Shown here piece by piece: positions 22,694 through 35,537 of a DNA stretch of 64,000 nucleotides. The position numbers and the translations under genes are program-made. The stretch lies in the NCBI GenBank assembly GCA_033085395.1, contig MU853188.1:174347-238346 (forward strand), written 5' to 3'. The DNA is from Xanthoparmelia taractica. Taxonomy: Eukaryota > Ascomycota > Lecanoromycetes > Lecanorales > Parmeliaceae. The stretch's first letter is position 1; each line of letters starts with the position of its first letter. Under the pieces are notes generated by a model that made no database searches, had not been told where the DNA came from, and saw only the letters and a program-made list of their open reading frames with translations.

Positions 22694-25600
22694 GCTCGTT
22701 TTCTAAAGCCTCGTGGCTTCGGTTGCCCGAAGCAAAAGACTGGCAGGATCAGGGAGAATCATGAGCAACTGAACCTTTCATCCAATCAACAGATTTCAAT
22801 ATAGTTCGCACGATGAATCAATTGAGGATTACATGGCCCAAACACATGTAGAGGCGCCCTTTTCTGGCCACATAATAATGTATATCCCAGCATCCAGAAC
22901 TACTCTAGGGGAAAAGATAATCCGGCGCCACGCCACGAGGAAACCGTTGTCCCTCGGTCTCCTCCCATGGGCGACACTTAGAACACTCAGATTAGTATGT
23001 TAACGACATGCACCTCTCCTTGTAAAGCCAGATACCTCAATTCACTGCCCGAAAAGTGCGTCAATATCCTTCGTCGATCCCGTTTCTATTCGGTGGCAGC
23101 TAAATTCTAAAACTGGCTCTGAGTACACAGGTACATACTTGCTATGAAGCTCGAATGGTATGGTCGGGCGGCAATCGAGATAGACATTCCGATAGAGTTT
23201 GCCTTAATCAGAGGGATAAAGGGTTGAAGAAGGGGAGAAGAATGGACTGGATATTAAAATCTACATCACAACTCAACCGAGACGAGGGTAGTAGGTGCAT
23301 TCGCTCGTGAATGATGAATGGATTATCTCATGCCGACACTCTTGACTCTCTGATCCTATCATCTTTTGCCTCCGTCTTGTCATGCATGCCCGATGGGTTC
23401 AATTCATTGCCACAAGAACACTTTCTCTAAAACAGCTCAGATGTCTCACTGGTGGAGATTGCAAGAGCCGCCTGCGGTGAGGGGCATGGAAACGACGGAC
23501 ATATAATACTGTTGCTCTATTATAGCGGCCATTATCGCAAGCCCTCTGGGAGAGAGGAAATACTCGCAGTGCAATGCCTAAGCAGCCGAATTACCCCTAA
23601 CACCAATTTCAACCAAGACATCTGCGCAGCTCTCATCCCTCAAATCTGCGCCCGCATGACCGACGACGCCGCTTCCGCTCCGTATCGCAAAACAAACGGA
23701 TCTGGTTCAGTGGTCAAGGCTGCAGTGCGGGCTACTGGCTACCTGGTTCGTATCAAGTTATCAATAGCGCTGGGCAGAGGGTCACAGTGGAACCGGCACG
23801 CATCACAGACCAGGAGGTTTGCGAGTCGGCGATTTTTGCATTCATGATCAGTATTTGCTTTATGAGCCACGAGTAATATTTGGCGACGGTCAATTTGTCA
23901 GAGCTGCCAAGCGAAGCAGGGACTGGAGCGCCAGCGCTTGGCCGTTCGGTGCTGGGCTATCCGGCGTATATTATCGCGCCGCAGCAAGTGGGAGGTTGTG
24001 AAGATACGATCTGTTGTAATATTGATTCACTGAGACTCGCATGCCGTTGTTTCTAGCTTGGTTCTCGAGGGAGGGCCATAATATTGTAGATGCCAGGTAG
24101 GCGCTTAGATGAGTATCCTAGACGAGTGCGACCAGCAGAATTGTCATGGATCACGTCCCGAACGGCACCGCTAGACGGCATGAATTCTCTGGGCTTCTTA
24201 TCAATGGCCTCGAGGCATAAAGCCACGATGCGCACTTCCGATCCTCGGGACGTTCTCCTTGAGAGGTCTCTAAAAGGTGGCTGTCCCAGCGGCAAACATC
24301 TTTAAGATCGACATCCGGTAGGCATCCCCGTGGAACCACCTCGTTGTTGAATCAACGCGAGCTCTTGGCAATCTGCCGGTCATGTCTTGGTGGAACCTGA
24401 AATGGGCGTAACAGCACGCATCTTCAGCGTCTCAGCCTGCAGCTCTCCCGACTGCTTGCCTGCCTTTTGCCCTTCTCTTAAAGACCATAATGTGATCGTT
24501 TGCTTCTTTCGTCTTTAGTATCGGCGAAAATATTATGACTTCTTGCGCCTTCATTTGGCAACATGAATAAGGAAGACATACGAGTTGCTAGCCTATACCT
24601 TTTACTCTTCCCGTTGAGGTCCCTAACTTAAAGAATCTTCCGAGCGGACTGACATCCATGTTATACTACTAGCTTTGCTCGTTCACTGAGTGACCTACTA
24701 TTTGTATGTCTCAGCAATGCTTTGCCATATCTAGGGTAGAGGATAGGACTGGGTCAAGATGAAGGTCGACTTCGCATCGGTTAACAGCTTCCTGTCACTC
24801 GTTTCAGAAAGGATAGCTCGTGTCGAAGTGTTTCATTTTCTCACCGTCCTACCCAATGATTAATGGGGATTGGACAAAGAATCAAGCTAAAGCAAAGGAT
24901 ATCTGGAGTGTTTGGGCATCTCCTACCTCGTGCTCGCCAAGCCTCTAAGGAGTCGCCGTCCGGACATCGGCTAAGCCTTACGCCGATCATCTCACCTTGT
25001 GTCCCGTTATGGAAGGAGCCTCCAAAAACAATGACCTGTTTACCAAAATACTACCTGTACATCTATCTGGCATGCGTTGAGTTCATCGTTGGACTCTCGC
25101 GCATAATGCAAGCAATGTTTGGGTAAAAGATCTTTTCAATCGTCTGTTTCACGGTCTGGGCCCACCATCTAGCCTCGTGGAGATGGTTCATGCATTTGAT
25201 GTGTCTTTTTGGAATAGGAAGCTGCATCTCGCATGCAGGTAGACACTGAGTCTGCTCTAATTGGCTCCAGCGACCAAGCCACATAAACGATGTAACCCTC
25301 GAGCATTCAGGGCAGGTACGCCGTTGAGACTTTCTGACATTGCTGCACTTAAGAAGCGGCGTGGAGAAAAGGAGATCTATGTGGGCTTATGTTTGATAAA
25401 GGCTGCCCGTTCTGCTGTTCTTCATCTCATCAAATTCACCGTTCGTTTGGCGACCTTTTCAATCAGAAAATACCGGCAAGGCTATCAAAATGGGATAGCC
25501 AAGCCTATTTGGACGTGCGAACCCCCACTTTTCGCGCATTCTGGTGCCTGATGTCTGGACAACACCAGACGCAGACCCTCACACCGTGATTCGTGGTCCC

Positions 25601-26686
25601 ACCGAGTGTCCAGCGACCGTCCACAGTCCTGACTTACGGCTGCCACTCCTGACCTCTAATTGGCAATCAATATCCCTTCAAGCAAAGGCCAACGTGTGTT
25701 AGTCCTTTGTCCTCAAGCGTTATGGTTGCTAATATTTTTAGGACTGGCTAGAAGTCCTTGGTTACCTAGGACTTGCAGGAATCTGACAGCCTGCATATCC
25801 GCATCTTCAACATGAACCCTCGATCTCGCGTCGCTCAGGCAGTGCCCGACGCCCTTCACCTGTGCTCCACACCAAGGTGGGGCGTTGAGATTCAGCGACT
25901 TGCATCCCTTCGCCCGATTCCTAGCCGTTTGCCTACTTTTCGATCTTTACCAGACGTCCTATCAATCGTGTCCAATACGATGTTTTTTATGCGCTGGAAG
26001 TCTAAAGGGGGACCAGGGGCTGCAGAACAGGGGTATCTGCCCAAGGTGGCCTTTGGCCGCATACAGGACGAGTAAGTCCGGAGATTTAGGACTGAAAAGT
26101 CTGGGGAATTGGAGGCCCCCAAACTACTACGGGCAGGAACTTCAGGTTGGGTGACACCGTGGGCCAGGCATTAGGTCACGTAAGAGGTCGCTTATTGGGT
26201 TACCAACTCGAGGGCCGGGGCGTTGCGCCAAATGGCCTCCCTGGCCAGGACTTTGTCCCCAAACCACCCAATTGACATACCCGAATTTCCGATTCTGTAC
26301 GACATTTTGCCCTTCCAAAAGGGTGCACAAAGCCTGGCATTGGGCAGTCGCTGCATACCGTCTGCAGTCCTTCGATTACTTACTACTCAAAATTATACCT
26401 CTTATCGGTTATCTGTTACAATACCGTCAAAGTCCTGTCCTTCCACTAGCATGTGCTACTTGCTTTCGCATGGCTCTTATCCTATGGAGTTGCTCCCCCC
26501 CGGGAGTGCTCCTAGTGCAGAGCAACGTCACAGAACCCAACTTCCTCATTTACGTCTTCCACACCTCAATATCAGCGGTCCGTCTTCTAGAAAGCTCCCG
26601 TTGCTTGGTGCATACAAAGACATTTCCCATATTAGCTTGCGGATCCTTGAAAGAGAAACAGACGATCATTCGTTGTGCAGCCTACA
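22694..26686. other. 4-kb region without a supported gene
   Basis: No intact gene was recognised. A stretch at about 23600-23880 reads protein-like with a frame change (NFNQDICAALIPQICARM, then GYWLPGSYQVINSAGQRV and ITDQEVCESAIFAFM) and may be a decayed small gene. Other frames (24090-24305, 25261-25551, 25773-26154, 26223-26706) have no family features. The start of the C2H2 gene lies at the right end. Confidence 0.4.
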
Positions 26687-29600
26687 ATGTGTGGGACTAC
26701 TCCTGATTCTGCTTATGAAGTACCTTGCGCGTGAGTCGGCATCCATCTATGTGTTCTCACCTATCATTAAGAAGACTGTTTCCAGGCGCACTTGCGGCTT
26801 ACCGCTGACTACGAATGGTACTACACCTATCTCGGTCCGCGAAGTCCCTTGCGCGTGAGTACATGGTCCCTCCGTCCCCAACAAGACTTGGATTGACCCA
26901 TTTCCGTCAGCTTGAAACCTCATGTCCACGTCGGTGTCACCAGGAAGATCCTTGGGTCTCTCTCCGACCACGGATGCGAATGGACTTTCCTCGACTGGGC
27001 TAAAAACTATCGTCCCTATGACCCAGACATAGAAGACGGCGAGCTCAAGATGTGCCCTATGATCTGGTGCCGCAAGACCTTCGAAACCAACGACTCAGCA
27101 ATTCGCCACATTTCCGACTGCCCTCGCCTTTCGAATGCCTGGTATTGGTGCCCGTACCACAGGCGTCCTGAACGCTTTTTGGAGTGTAACAAAGGCTGCG
27201 AGATTCTTCGGAAACCTAAGACGCACCAGGCTGTTAAATTCTTTAAGTGGTTCGGTCGTAGACGCTCTTTGAGAAGGCAAGGTATGCACTTAGCTCCTCC
27301 CTGAATCTGAGCGTTTTAAAGACTGACTAGTCTGGATGACAGAAGCCGTATCGGAAGAGATTACACTCTACCAGGGTCAGACCTCTAAAGAGGAACTTGC
27401 TGACAACCAAATTATTGAATCGCCTGGATCAGATCCATCATCCTTGAGGGGCAGAATATTCGCAATGGCGCCGGGGTGGGTAGATGAAAAAACCAGCTAT
27501 ACAGGCCGTCAGTCTCGGATCGCTGAAGTGGACGGTGGCGAGGTCTTGGAGCTATCAGTATCTCACAAAAGTATGCTTTATGAGATGCCGGCTGCCCACC
27601 GCCATCGCTCTGTTACTAGCCCACGCCGCAGTGATTGGCTTATTGTAGACGACACAGAGAATGCTACCCAATTTTCATCCCAAGGACCTTCTAACCCTGA
27701 CGGCAGTCTTCATACTGTACCAGATCATGGACATAAAGTACCTACTAGCAATGCTGCCTCCGATGATCCAGCTATTCAAGACGAACAAAACGATCCGTCT
27801 CAATTTTGGACGAGTGTTGATCCAATTTCGCATACCCTTTCTCCAAACAACACAACCGACAGTCCAATTGCAAATTTCGACTTTCCGAGCTCGCCTATCA
27901 CTGGACTTGCTTCGCCACCGTCAGATATGTTGTCTCCAGTCAGTCCAATAGTCAAATACGTGTATCCGCCGTCGACCATTGTCTCTCCAGCCACGGTGAC
28001 GCGGGATGATACGAGTCCAGAAACAGTAGGGCACCTTGAACTAGCCGGCGCGGGCTGGAGTTCTCTTTCCTCGTGGCCTTTGCAGTCAATGCCAAAAGAG
28101 TCCGATGACACACGCTCTGCGTCCTTTTCCCTTAACCCACATCCATCAGGTCTACAGACGGTCAACGACAGCGTGGAACTCTCGTCGTCCCCAGCTCAAC
28201 AGACAGAAGATGGCATGCCACAACAGTCTCTTCGATATGTGCATCCTCAGTACCAGTCCGAAGAGTCGGACACGTCATCCGTCTATAGTCAACCTGACCA
28301 ACTGGGAACGTACGCGTTCGACTTAGAAGGCCTAATCCACTCGAATTATTCCGAGGGTCCACCAGAGCCAGAAGCATCAACGTTAATGACCCAGTCTATC
28401 GTGACACGAGTCGATACTTCAAGGTCAGACATTCCGGGCTCTCTGCCAAACGTATTAACCTCTGCAACTCCGCCACAGAAGGGCCGCATGGCGTCAAGCT
28501 CTCAACCAAAAATTGACGTTTTATCACCGGCTAAAGCTGACCGGACCGCCACAGCTTTCCATTTTCCGTCCTTTCCGAACCCTTTCAACCGTCAAACAAG
28601 TATCGTGACCGGGCCTACGATGCAGGAGATGGAGATGGGTGATGCCGATAGTTGGGAGATGAATACGAAAGGGAGTTGCGAGACTCCATCTACTACGTTC
28701 GGCAGGATTGACTCGACCATGATAGGGGATGTAAGGGTTGAACCAGCTTGGGATGTTGAGACAAGAGAGGGCAAACCGTGGAAGCACCAAGAGGATGGAA
28801 AGGTACGAGAGCAGGAAGTGAACATCCAACAGTTGGAGCGATCAGATGTGGGGCAATCGACCTCCTTTTCAGACATACAGCTACAGAGTCCTCTCGACAA
28901 TCTCATAGCCAGAGTTGTGTCTGAGCTTGATTCGACTAGCCCGCAAACGTATCCGAATGACGGTCATCGACACCCCGCACCACAAAATCATAGTCGTGAC
29001 TGTGCAACCAGCCAGGCTCTTTCCACAAAATCACTGCCGCATTGCTTCAACCACAACGCTCTTCTGGTGAGCAACTCGGCATCGGCACCAAAGCAGTTAC
29101 AGGTTGAAGAGCTCCAAGAGTTATTCCGCGTGATTAACAATGAGTGGATGCGAAGGATGGAGCCGTCGCCACAGCTCTGGTTACGTTGTAGCGAATTGTC
29201 GATAGCTAGCTTGTTCGAAAGAGCTGTCCGGACTCTGAAAGACTTCACTGGGGGCAGATGTGCTCTGAACTTCGAAGATGTCTTTGCTACGATGCATCTA
29301 GCTTTTGCTGCTGCCTTTGTCTTGCACTGGCAACAGGATTTTTATTCTTGGAATGCTTTCTGCGCTGATGCTCTTCAGTGGCAGCATGCGCTCTCGGATG
29401 ATGAGGACAAGGTCTTATTCTTGAGTGCTATGAGTCGCTGGTGGCTTCACGAGCTTGAGCCTACTCCGCTATTCATAAGCAGCTACTATACAAGTTTCGG
29501 CAGCGTCACGCCTCAAGGATCGGCCTATTGCGGCGATCAGAAAACATTGCCGGAAATACTGAGAAACACCGAAGTTTTTAAAGTTTGCATTGGGTTTCTG

Positions 29601-30693
29601 GATGGCAAGTCAATCGGATACCAGTCCAAGGCATACTGTGACCATTCTAATCTATCCATAGGCTTCGAAAGGGCAGTTGTCCAGAAAAGGAATGATGATC
29701 ATCCAGCCAAAGATGCTAAGTCTCGGACATGGGAGATCCAGCACATGATCAAGACCATCACACGACCTCTCCTGCAAAGGCCAGGCATAGAAGCGCTTCG
29801 AAGGATTGTGATTGATACTGAGTTCCTAATAGATCGTGGATTATTGCAGAATACGCGTGAAGTTGAGGTCGCCTTGCTCACTAGTGGCAGAGTAAGCTTT
29901 CAGCGTCCCCCTTTTTCTGCCTCTTGCTTGGCTAATAACTTCTCAGTGGAACTCCGAATCTTCTGAAGTGTTCGAGAGATTTTATGATTTGGTCACTTCC
30001 CAGTGTGACGAAGCAATGCTATCATCGGGCCCTGACAGGCATTCAAACTGGCGCAATCATTATTATGTCGAAGCTTTGGACCGAGTACTAGAGATCTCGG
30101 AAGGTTTGGCCGGACAACGGTCCAATGAGTCTGCCGTCCAACGTCCGCCAAATACCAGTCAACTCGCAAGGATGAGTGTGGAACAACGTACAACCTTGGA
30201 CCCGCCCACTTCGCCATTTCCTATGGGTAACGAAGATGGTACTTCCGACCCCTCACCAACCAGCGTTATGTCTTGGACATTTGAGGGTAGTTCGTACACA
30301 GCGGAAGCCAACAGCCACACGACCTCGCCGACCGATATCTCTCAAGCTTCCATCTCCCCAACCTCGCCAGACTTCAATACCCCAACATTTTCGGGCGTAA
30401 GCTGCCGGGCATGTGGTAAGAACTTCAAAGGAAGTGTACAAGATGCGAGATCCAACTTGCAGCGACATCTCAGAGAGTCCCAAAGACACAACACGAATGC
30501 TGGTCTCAAGTGCCCTCTGCCAGAGTGTGGCAATAGGAAACGTATGCGGTCCGACAACTTAGGTCCGCACCTCAAGAAGGTGCATAGAATGTCCTCGAAG
30601 CCAGATAGACAGAAGATTATAGCACAGAGTAAATTGTCGGCAAAGGGGGTTGATAGCGATGGCGTTGCTCGACGCAGGTCTGGTCGAGGATAG
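26687..30693 (+). CDS. Large C2H2 zinc-finger protein
   Basis: Five exons, 26687-26730, 26786-26854, 26911-27281, 27331-29891 and 29947-30693, join in frame to 1263 residues. The introns are 55, 56, 49 and 55 bp. The N-terminus is MCGTTPDSAYEVPCA followed by a near-repeat (NGTTPISVREVPCA) encoded by exon 2. Next is a Cys/His-rich region with MCPMIWCRKTFETNDSAIRH and WYWCPYHRRPERFLECNKGC. A long Ser/Thr/Pro-rich disordered part follows, then a folded region (ELQELFRVINNEWMRR onward). The C-terminus has CRACGKNFKGSVQDARSNLQ then LQRHLRESQRH and LKCPLPECGNRKRMRSDNLG then HLKKVH, two C2H2-type fingers. It is likely a nuclear DNA-binding regulator, but I know no named orthologue. Exon phases agree throughout, which supports the model; the first two short exons are the least certain part. 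Confidence 0.8.
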
Positions 30694-30889
30694 AACCCAG
30701 ATATTCTTGACGGTGTTTTGAGAATGGCCAACAGCACTTGATTCAATCGAGAACTTTCATGTACTACGCTGGACGTTGCTTTACACACTAGTATGCCATA
30801 TATCATCTACTTAGTTGCAATCTAATGACATGACGATTTATGTATTAGGGTTCCCAACACATTACAGTCACGATCAAGCCCGCGACTAA

Positions 30890-32224
30890 TACTAATCTAC
30901 TACGAGACCTAAGGGTTCTTTCTCCCTCAGGGCTCGCCTATCTCACCGGTGCTATTTCTCTTCTTCAACGCGCCATTAATAGAGCAGTGTTCAGCGGCCA
31001 GGCTACGCCTTCAGATAGGGGGATTTGTAGACGATATCCATCTACTGGCGTACGGGGAGTCCACCGAGGGTAACTGCCAGACATTGAAAATCGCCCATAA
31101 GATCTGCCTGGAGTGGGCGAGTATCCATGGGGCGTCTTTTGCTCCACAGAAGTATGAGCTTGTACACCTCACTCGCAGCCCTAAGAGGTTTAATATGACG
31201 GCGACTGTAGACTTGGGTACAACGTCTACGAAGCCGAAGACAAGCATAAGGGTCTTGGGCCTTCACATTGATGGCAAGCTTAGATGGGCACCCCATATGA
31301 AAGAGGTTAAGGCGAAGATGATACCTCATTGCAGAGCGCTATCGATGACAGCAGCCTCCACGTGGGGGGCCACCCTTAATAAAGCAAGGCAGGTCTACGG
31401 CGCGGTGGTCTGGCCGGCGATGACCTACGCAGCAGCGACGTGGCACACTCCCAAGGGACTTCAGGGAGCACACGGGAAGTATGTGAAGCAGCTAGAAGTG
31501 ATACAAAACGGGTGTCTCCGTAAGGTTTTGGGGGCGTTCAAGGCAACTAACACCAGGGTACTAGAGACCGAGTCGGGAATTGCTCCGATTCGAATCACAC
31601 TAGACGAAGCAGTCCTCCGAGGCCAGGCGACGAGGGGAACGCACCCGGTGTCAAAAGTAGGAAATGCTCATATTAGGATGAAGCTCCGTAAGGGAAAGGG
31701 GAGACGAAGGAAGAAGAGAGAAACGAGGGAGACCCCCACAGAAGAAAAGGAACCAGAGTCGGGACGCAAAGAAGGCCCGTAGAGTGATAAAGGAGTGGAA
31801 GGATAAAGAATGGAGTGCGCTATGGGACGACTATCAGGCGGATATCCCTGAGCAAACGAGGAGTATAGCCCAGCGAGGTGATCTACGGACCGATAGGAGA
31901 ACACTTCATAAAGGACTAGTGAAAGCTGAGAGCTCTGCCCTTACTCAGATGAGGATAGAGAAAATCGGCCCAGCCTACTTTTTTCACATGTGCAGGGTAT
32001 CAGACTTCTATTCAGCAAACTGTATATGTGAGTGGAGGAAACAGGACGTTAAACATATCTTGCTATTCTGCCCCGAGTTGGCAAATAGACGACAGGTCCT
32101 AATAGATAACGCTGGAACGCAAGATATACAACAAATGCTATCGATCAAGAGGGGGGCTAAAGCAGCCGCGAAATGGCTAATACAAACAGGTCTCCTAGCA
32201 CAATACTCTCTGGCAAACGATTAG
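30890..32224 (+). mobile_element. LINE (Tad-like non-LTR retrotransposon) fragment, 5'-truncated
   Basis: The fragment begins inside the reverse transcriptase at PQGSPISPVLF and runs through the catalytic GGFVDDIHLLAYG (the F[AV]DD box). It passes LEWASIHGASFAPQKYEL and VLGLHIDGKLRWAPH to NKARQVYGAVVWPAMTYAA. Frame 1 ends at 31782. The 3' part continues from about 31724 in another frame (RDAKKARRVIKEWKDKEW) with KGLVKAESSALTQMR and the terminal zinc-knuckle ICEWRKQDVKHILLFCPEL, ending at 32224. The RNase H domain usually between these parts is missing, so the element is both 5'-truncated and internally deleted. It sits about 200 bp beyond the zinc-finger gene on the same strand. Confidence 0.87.
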
Positions 32225-33199
32225 CTATATAGTCAAGACGGGAGAGGGAGAAGGAATTGGCAACTTTAACGCGTATACCTCAGCTTATCACTAACTACCC
32301 CGCCGGCTTTATTCTCGTCGATGGCCTGGTAAAGCCATAGGACGGCAGGAACGAAAAGACTTGGTTAGAAATTGGTGTGGAAGATCGGGTCAGAGACGCA
32401 ATATGTGAATAACATTTAAAGGCACCCGATCATCATAAGGAATAAGAATTTGGTTACAATGTATACAACTAGATGGAGTAGAATATGGGGAAAGGGAGGG
32501 TTTTTATCCTAGAGCGACGCGATGTTTCTCAAGGTTTCCCTACTAAATAACGCCTACATAGCAGAATGTAATTATCCTTCATAGTTTGGATAGACACGAG
32601 TATAAAAATCAATCAATCACTCAAGGGTTCTTTCCTCAGGACTCTTTTGGTCCGAAGGTGTCCAGGCATACGACCCTGAAATTGCAGGACTCGTCAGGCA
32701 AAAGGCGGATCGGAACCGCCTTACCTTCGGCACGAGACTCGCTGGCACTAGGACCTTGGGAGGATACCCTGATATGGAGCTCCGTTTTGATACGCTAAGA
32801 TAAGACCCAACCTGACCACAGGGCGCATCGTGTTGGCCAGGATACTGTTGAGATAGGCGGCCAGAAGGATCTTTACAGCGCATCGTTGGGGACTAGGACT
32901 GCTAGGACGTGTGTTTATCTTTCGGAGTTTGCCTTGTTCGGTCGTTGGCACCATTTAGGATTGCAGAGACCATGCGGACGCATGTGATAAAAGAGAGAGA
33001 GAGATTGGTGTATATATACCAGGTCAAGGTCGCCGTTGAGAACTCCGAGTTGGGGTAGATCAACTGCAGTCGAAAGAGTTAGATCTGTGAATCGAACTTT
33101 TCATATCCTGTGTTATACTCGTCCTGGTCGAAAAACAGTCAGACATTAGAGGACATCGATCTCGATCCACCTTTCCGCTGTCTGGATACCATTGCCATC
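32225..33199. other. Intergenic; LINE tail side and promoter of small gene
   Basis: No supported gene was seen. A TATATATA box at 33011-33018 lies about 180 bp before the small gene at 33200. A frame at 32630-32800 contains a DPEIAGLVRQ-like segment but nothing more that would define a family. Confidence 0.4.
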
Positions 33200-33581
33200 A
33201 TGTCGTCAGTCTCCCACCTCACTTATTCCCCCGGTTCCCCCGGTTCCCCCTTTTCCCCCATCCCCATCCCCCATCCCCACCCACACCAGCCTATACACCT
33301 ACCTAACCCACCTAACTCACCTCCCCTTCTTCTTCATCAACAGATCCTCAAATCAAAACCACTATCAATACCAAAATCAAAACTACCAAAACTCCAACTC
33401 CTACTCCAACTCCCAGCACCAATCCAACGCTTCATCTGGCTCCAAGAATCCGCAGCTGGACGTATGGCGCAACAGCAAGGAACCGCATGAGGAGGTCGCG
33501 GTCGGGAAGAAGAGCTCAAGGCGGACGGCGGATACGATTGTTTGGACTGATAATATGGGGAGGAGGGCTGAGGGGAGGTAG
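33200..33581 (+). CDS. Small hypothetical protein, two exons
   Basis: The proposed gene joins a 5-base first exon (33200-33204) to 33344-33581 across a 139-bp intron (GTCAGT..ATCAACAG), giving 80 residues. The protein starts MSSSNQNHYQYQNQNYQ, is Asn/Gln/Ser-rich, then has LDVWRNSKEPHEEVAVGKKS and ends TADTIVWTDNMGRRAEGR. The Trp-Thr-Asp and basic end look conserved, but I cannot name a family. The intron is very CCCCC-rich and could not be coding in a natural way. An unspliced frame (33110-33490) is possible but low-complexity. A TATA box stands upstream. The plus strand switches from C-rich to G-rich near 33500. Confidence 0.5.
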
Positions 33582-34559
33582 GGGTGTGGTGTTGTATGGG
33601 AAGGGGGAGGGAAGGGAGAGGTAAATTGGGAGATAAGGCAAGGGAGGGGGAAAGAGGTGGGAGTTGTAATGGTGAGAGTTTTCGTTGGGGATTTTCTATT
33701 AAGGGGACTGTGAGGGTAGATGACGACTTGCACGGTAGTCTAACTTATGAATTCGATGTATTAATGTTCTGTTTGAAACCTTCAGGAGCGTTTTTCGTAG
33801 GTGTGCTTTATGAGAGAGGTTGATCGTGATGATTATTGACCGAGACGCGGTGTGCTTGCGCGGTAAAAATGTGTACTCTCGTAGTGGACTGGTAAGGACA
33901 TAGTCATGTTCTTTTAGTATCGACTAAGGTACCCTACTCTCAGGACAAGAACTTTTTTGGGGGAGGTTAGTAGTTGTCACTAGGTTACCTAACTCTGAAA
34001 GCCCTATGGCTACTAAAGGCCAGGGATCCCTTACCTTATCTGAAGCAACTGCAAACTTAGACTCAAGAGATTCACGTTGAACTGCCAACGTTAGTTATAA
34101 ATGAAGGTTATCCCATGTGAAAACTCTCTAAGTGCGGCTTTTAGAGAAACCAGCTCTTTTGCAACTCATTTTACTGTGCCTAAAGGCGTGTTCCATTCGT
34201 GAAGGTGGAAGAACATCTACTTTTTGCCGACCGAGCTCCAATTCTCAGCTAAAATGTTCGAGCAAAGATTCTCTGATCTTCCGAGTACCTCCGATCCTGC
34301 CTAATACCATCAGCGGTAGTGTTGAGCTTCAATTACCTAGGTATGTATTCAAGGCGGCGATATGACTTTTTGGTCTAATTCTGAATCCTTCACTTCTGAA
34401 ACGTTTACCGCCAATCTCCGCTTGTGTTACCCATTCCGCACTCGTTCCTTTTTGAGTCCTTCCGAAAGGTACATTGAGTGTTTAATCGCTCGTTCTTCTT
34501 AATTCCTAGCTCATTCTGTTCTAATTCTTGACATCTACTTAACAGTGAATCCTCGAATC
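33582..34559. other. Intergenic, no supported gene
   Basis: A G-rich patch at 33570-33670 is followed by unremarkable sequence up to the sulfotransferase relic. No family features were seen in any frame. Confidence 0.4.
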
Positions 34560-35537
34560 ATGCCACAGATACCTCTCCTCGGTCCAGTCGAGCTGTTCCT
34601 GGGGTGGATTTATCGCTTCGATGAGCCCAGTGTCATTCATGACCGGTCGATGAAAGTGCTAGCTTAGGGTCTGTCTCGTTGCGGTACCGAGTCGCTGAAG
34701 TTTGCGCTCGAGGATCTAGGGTATAAGGGCGTGTATCATGGCTTCGAGGTCGAGGGAGACCAAAGCATGGTTTGGACTCGGCTGTGGGATGCCAAGGTTG
34801 CTGGGGTAAGAGGGAAGATTGGTGTGGACGACTTTGACAGGCTGATTGGCAATTATGAAGCGGTCACTGATGCGCCGGGTAACATGTTTGCCAAGGAATT
34901 GATCGAGGCGTACCCGGATGCTAAGGTAAGGATTGTATTTGAGCGGTCATGCGTTTGGTAAGACTGATTCGTTGTTACGAAGGTCATTCTCAACCGTCGC
35001 AAAGACGTGGCCGCATGGGACCGAAGCTTCCGCTCAGCCATACTCAAAACCCTTCGTGACAATTGGTCCCTAAAGGCGCTATCTCTCTTCACTCCAGACT
35101 ACTTTTGGCTGCGCCAGATCACGGTGCGGTTTGTGATTGATTTCTTCAACGGTAGCTTTGAGAAGCATGGGGTGGATATCTACCGGGCGCATTATCGCCA
35201 GCTTGAAGATATGTTGGGGGAGGGGAAGTATCTGGCATGGACGGTAGAAGACGGCTGGTATGTTACACCACCATCGTACCTTAACACTCTATCATTGTGT
35301 TTTCGAAAGCCCCAACCTGGGCTGATTGTTGCAAAGGGACCCCTATGCGCCTTTCTGGAGAAACCGGTACCGGAAAAGCCTTTTCCGAGTGGCAATGCAC
35401 CGCCAGCATTTGCGAAGCACATTGCGGAGAGCACAGAACCTCAGTTTAGACATGCGCGTGCCAATGTGGCCAAGACGCTTGGTGTCGTGGTGGCAGCTAT
35501 TGTTGCAGTGTGGATGGCATATGTGAGGCTTGCTTGA
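34560..35537 (+). pseudogene. Sulfotransferase-like (Sulfotransfer_4, P-loop) pseudogene
   Basis: The frame starts MPQIPLLGPVELFLGWIYR and reads MKVLA, then an in-frame TAG, then GLSRCGTESLKFALEDLGY, which is the P-loop (PAPS-binding) region of this fungal family. It continues with YHGFEVEGDQ, DFDRLIGNYEAVTDAPGN and ELIEAYPDAK. A 57-bp intron (34926-34982) leads to VILNRRKDVAAWDRSFRSA, and a second (35258-35336) to a segment where one base appears lost (about 35340). After that PLCAFLEKPVPEKPFPSGNAP and a C-terminal membrane anchor VAKTLGVVVAAIVAVWMAYV are intact. Two independent lesions argue for a pseudogene, though both are single-base and recent. The stop is not a C-to-T change of a Gln codon: the family has Leu there. 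Confidence 0.75.

Noticed and set aside
23390..23410. Possible tRNA B box (GGGTTCAATTC)
   Set aside because: No A box or foldable cloverleaf around it.
32630..32800. Possible serine hydroxymethyltransferase relic
   Set aside because: Only the short segment DPEIAGLVRQKADRNRL is similar; the following active-site motifs are absent in any frame.
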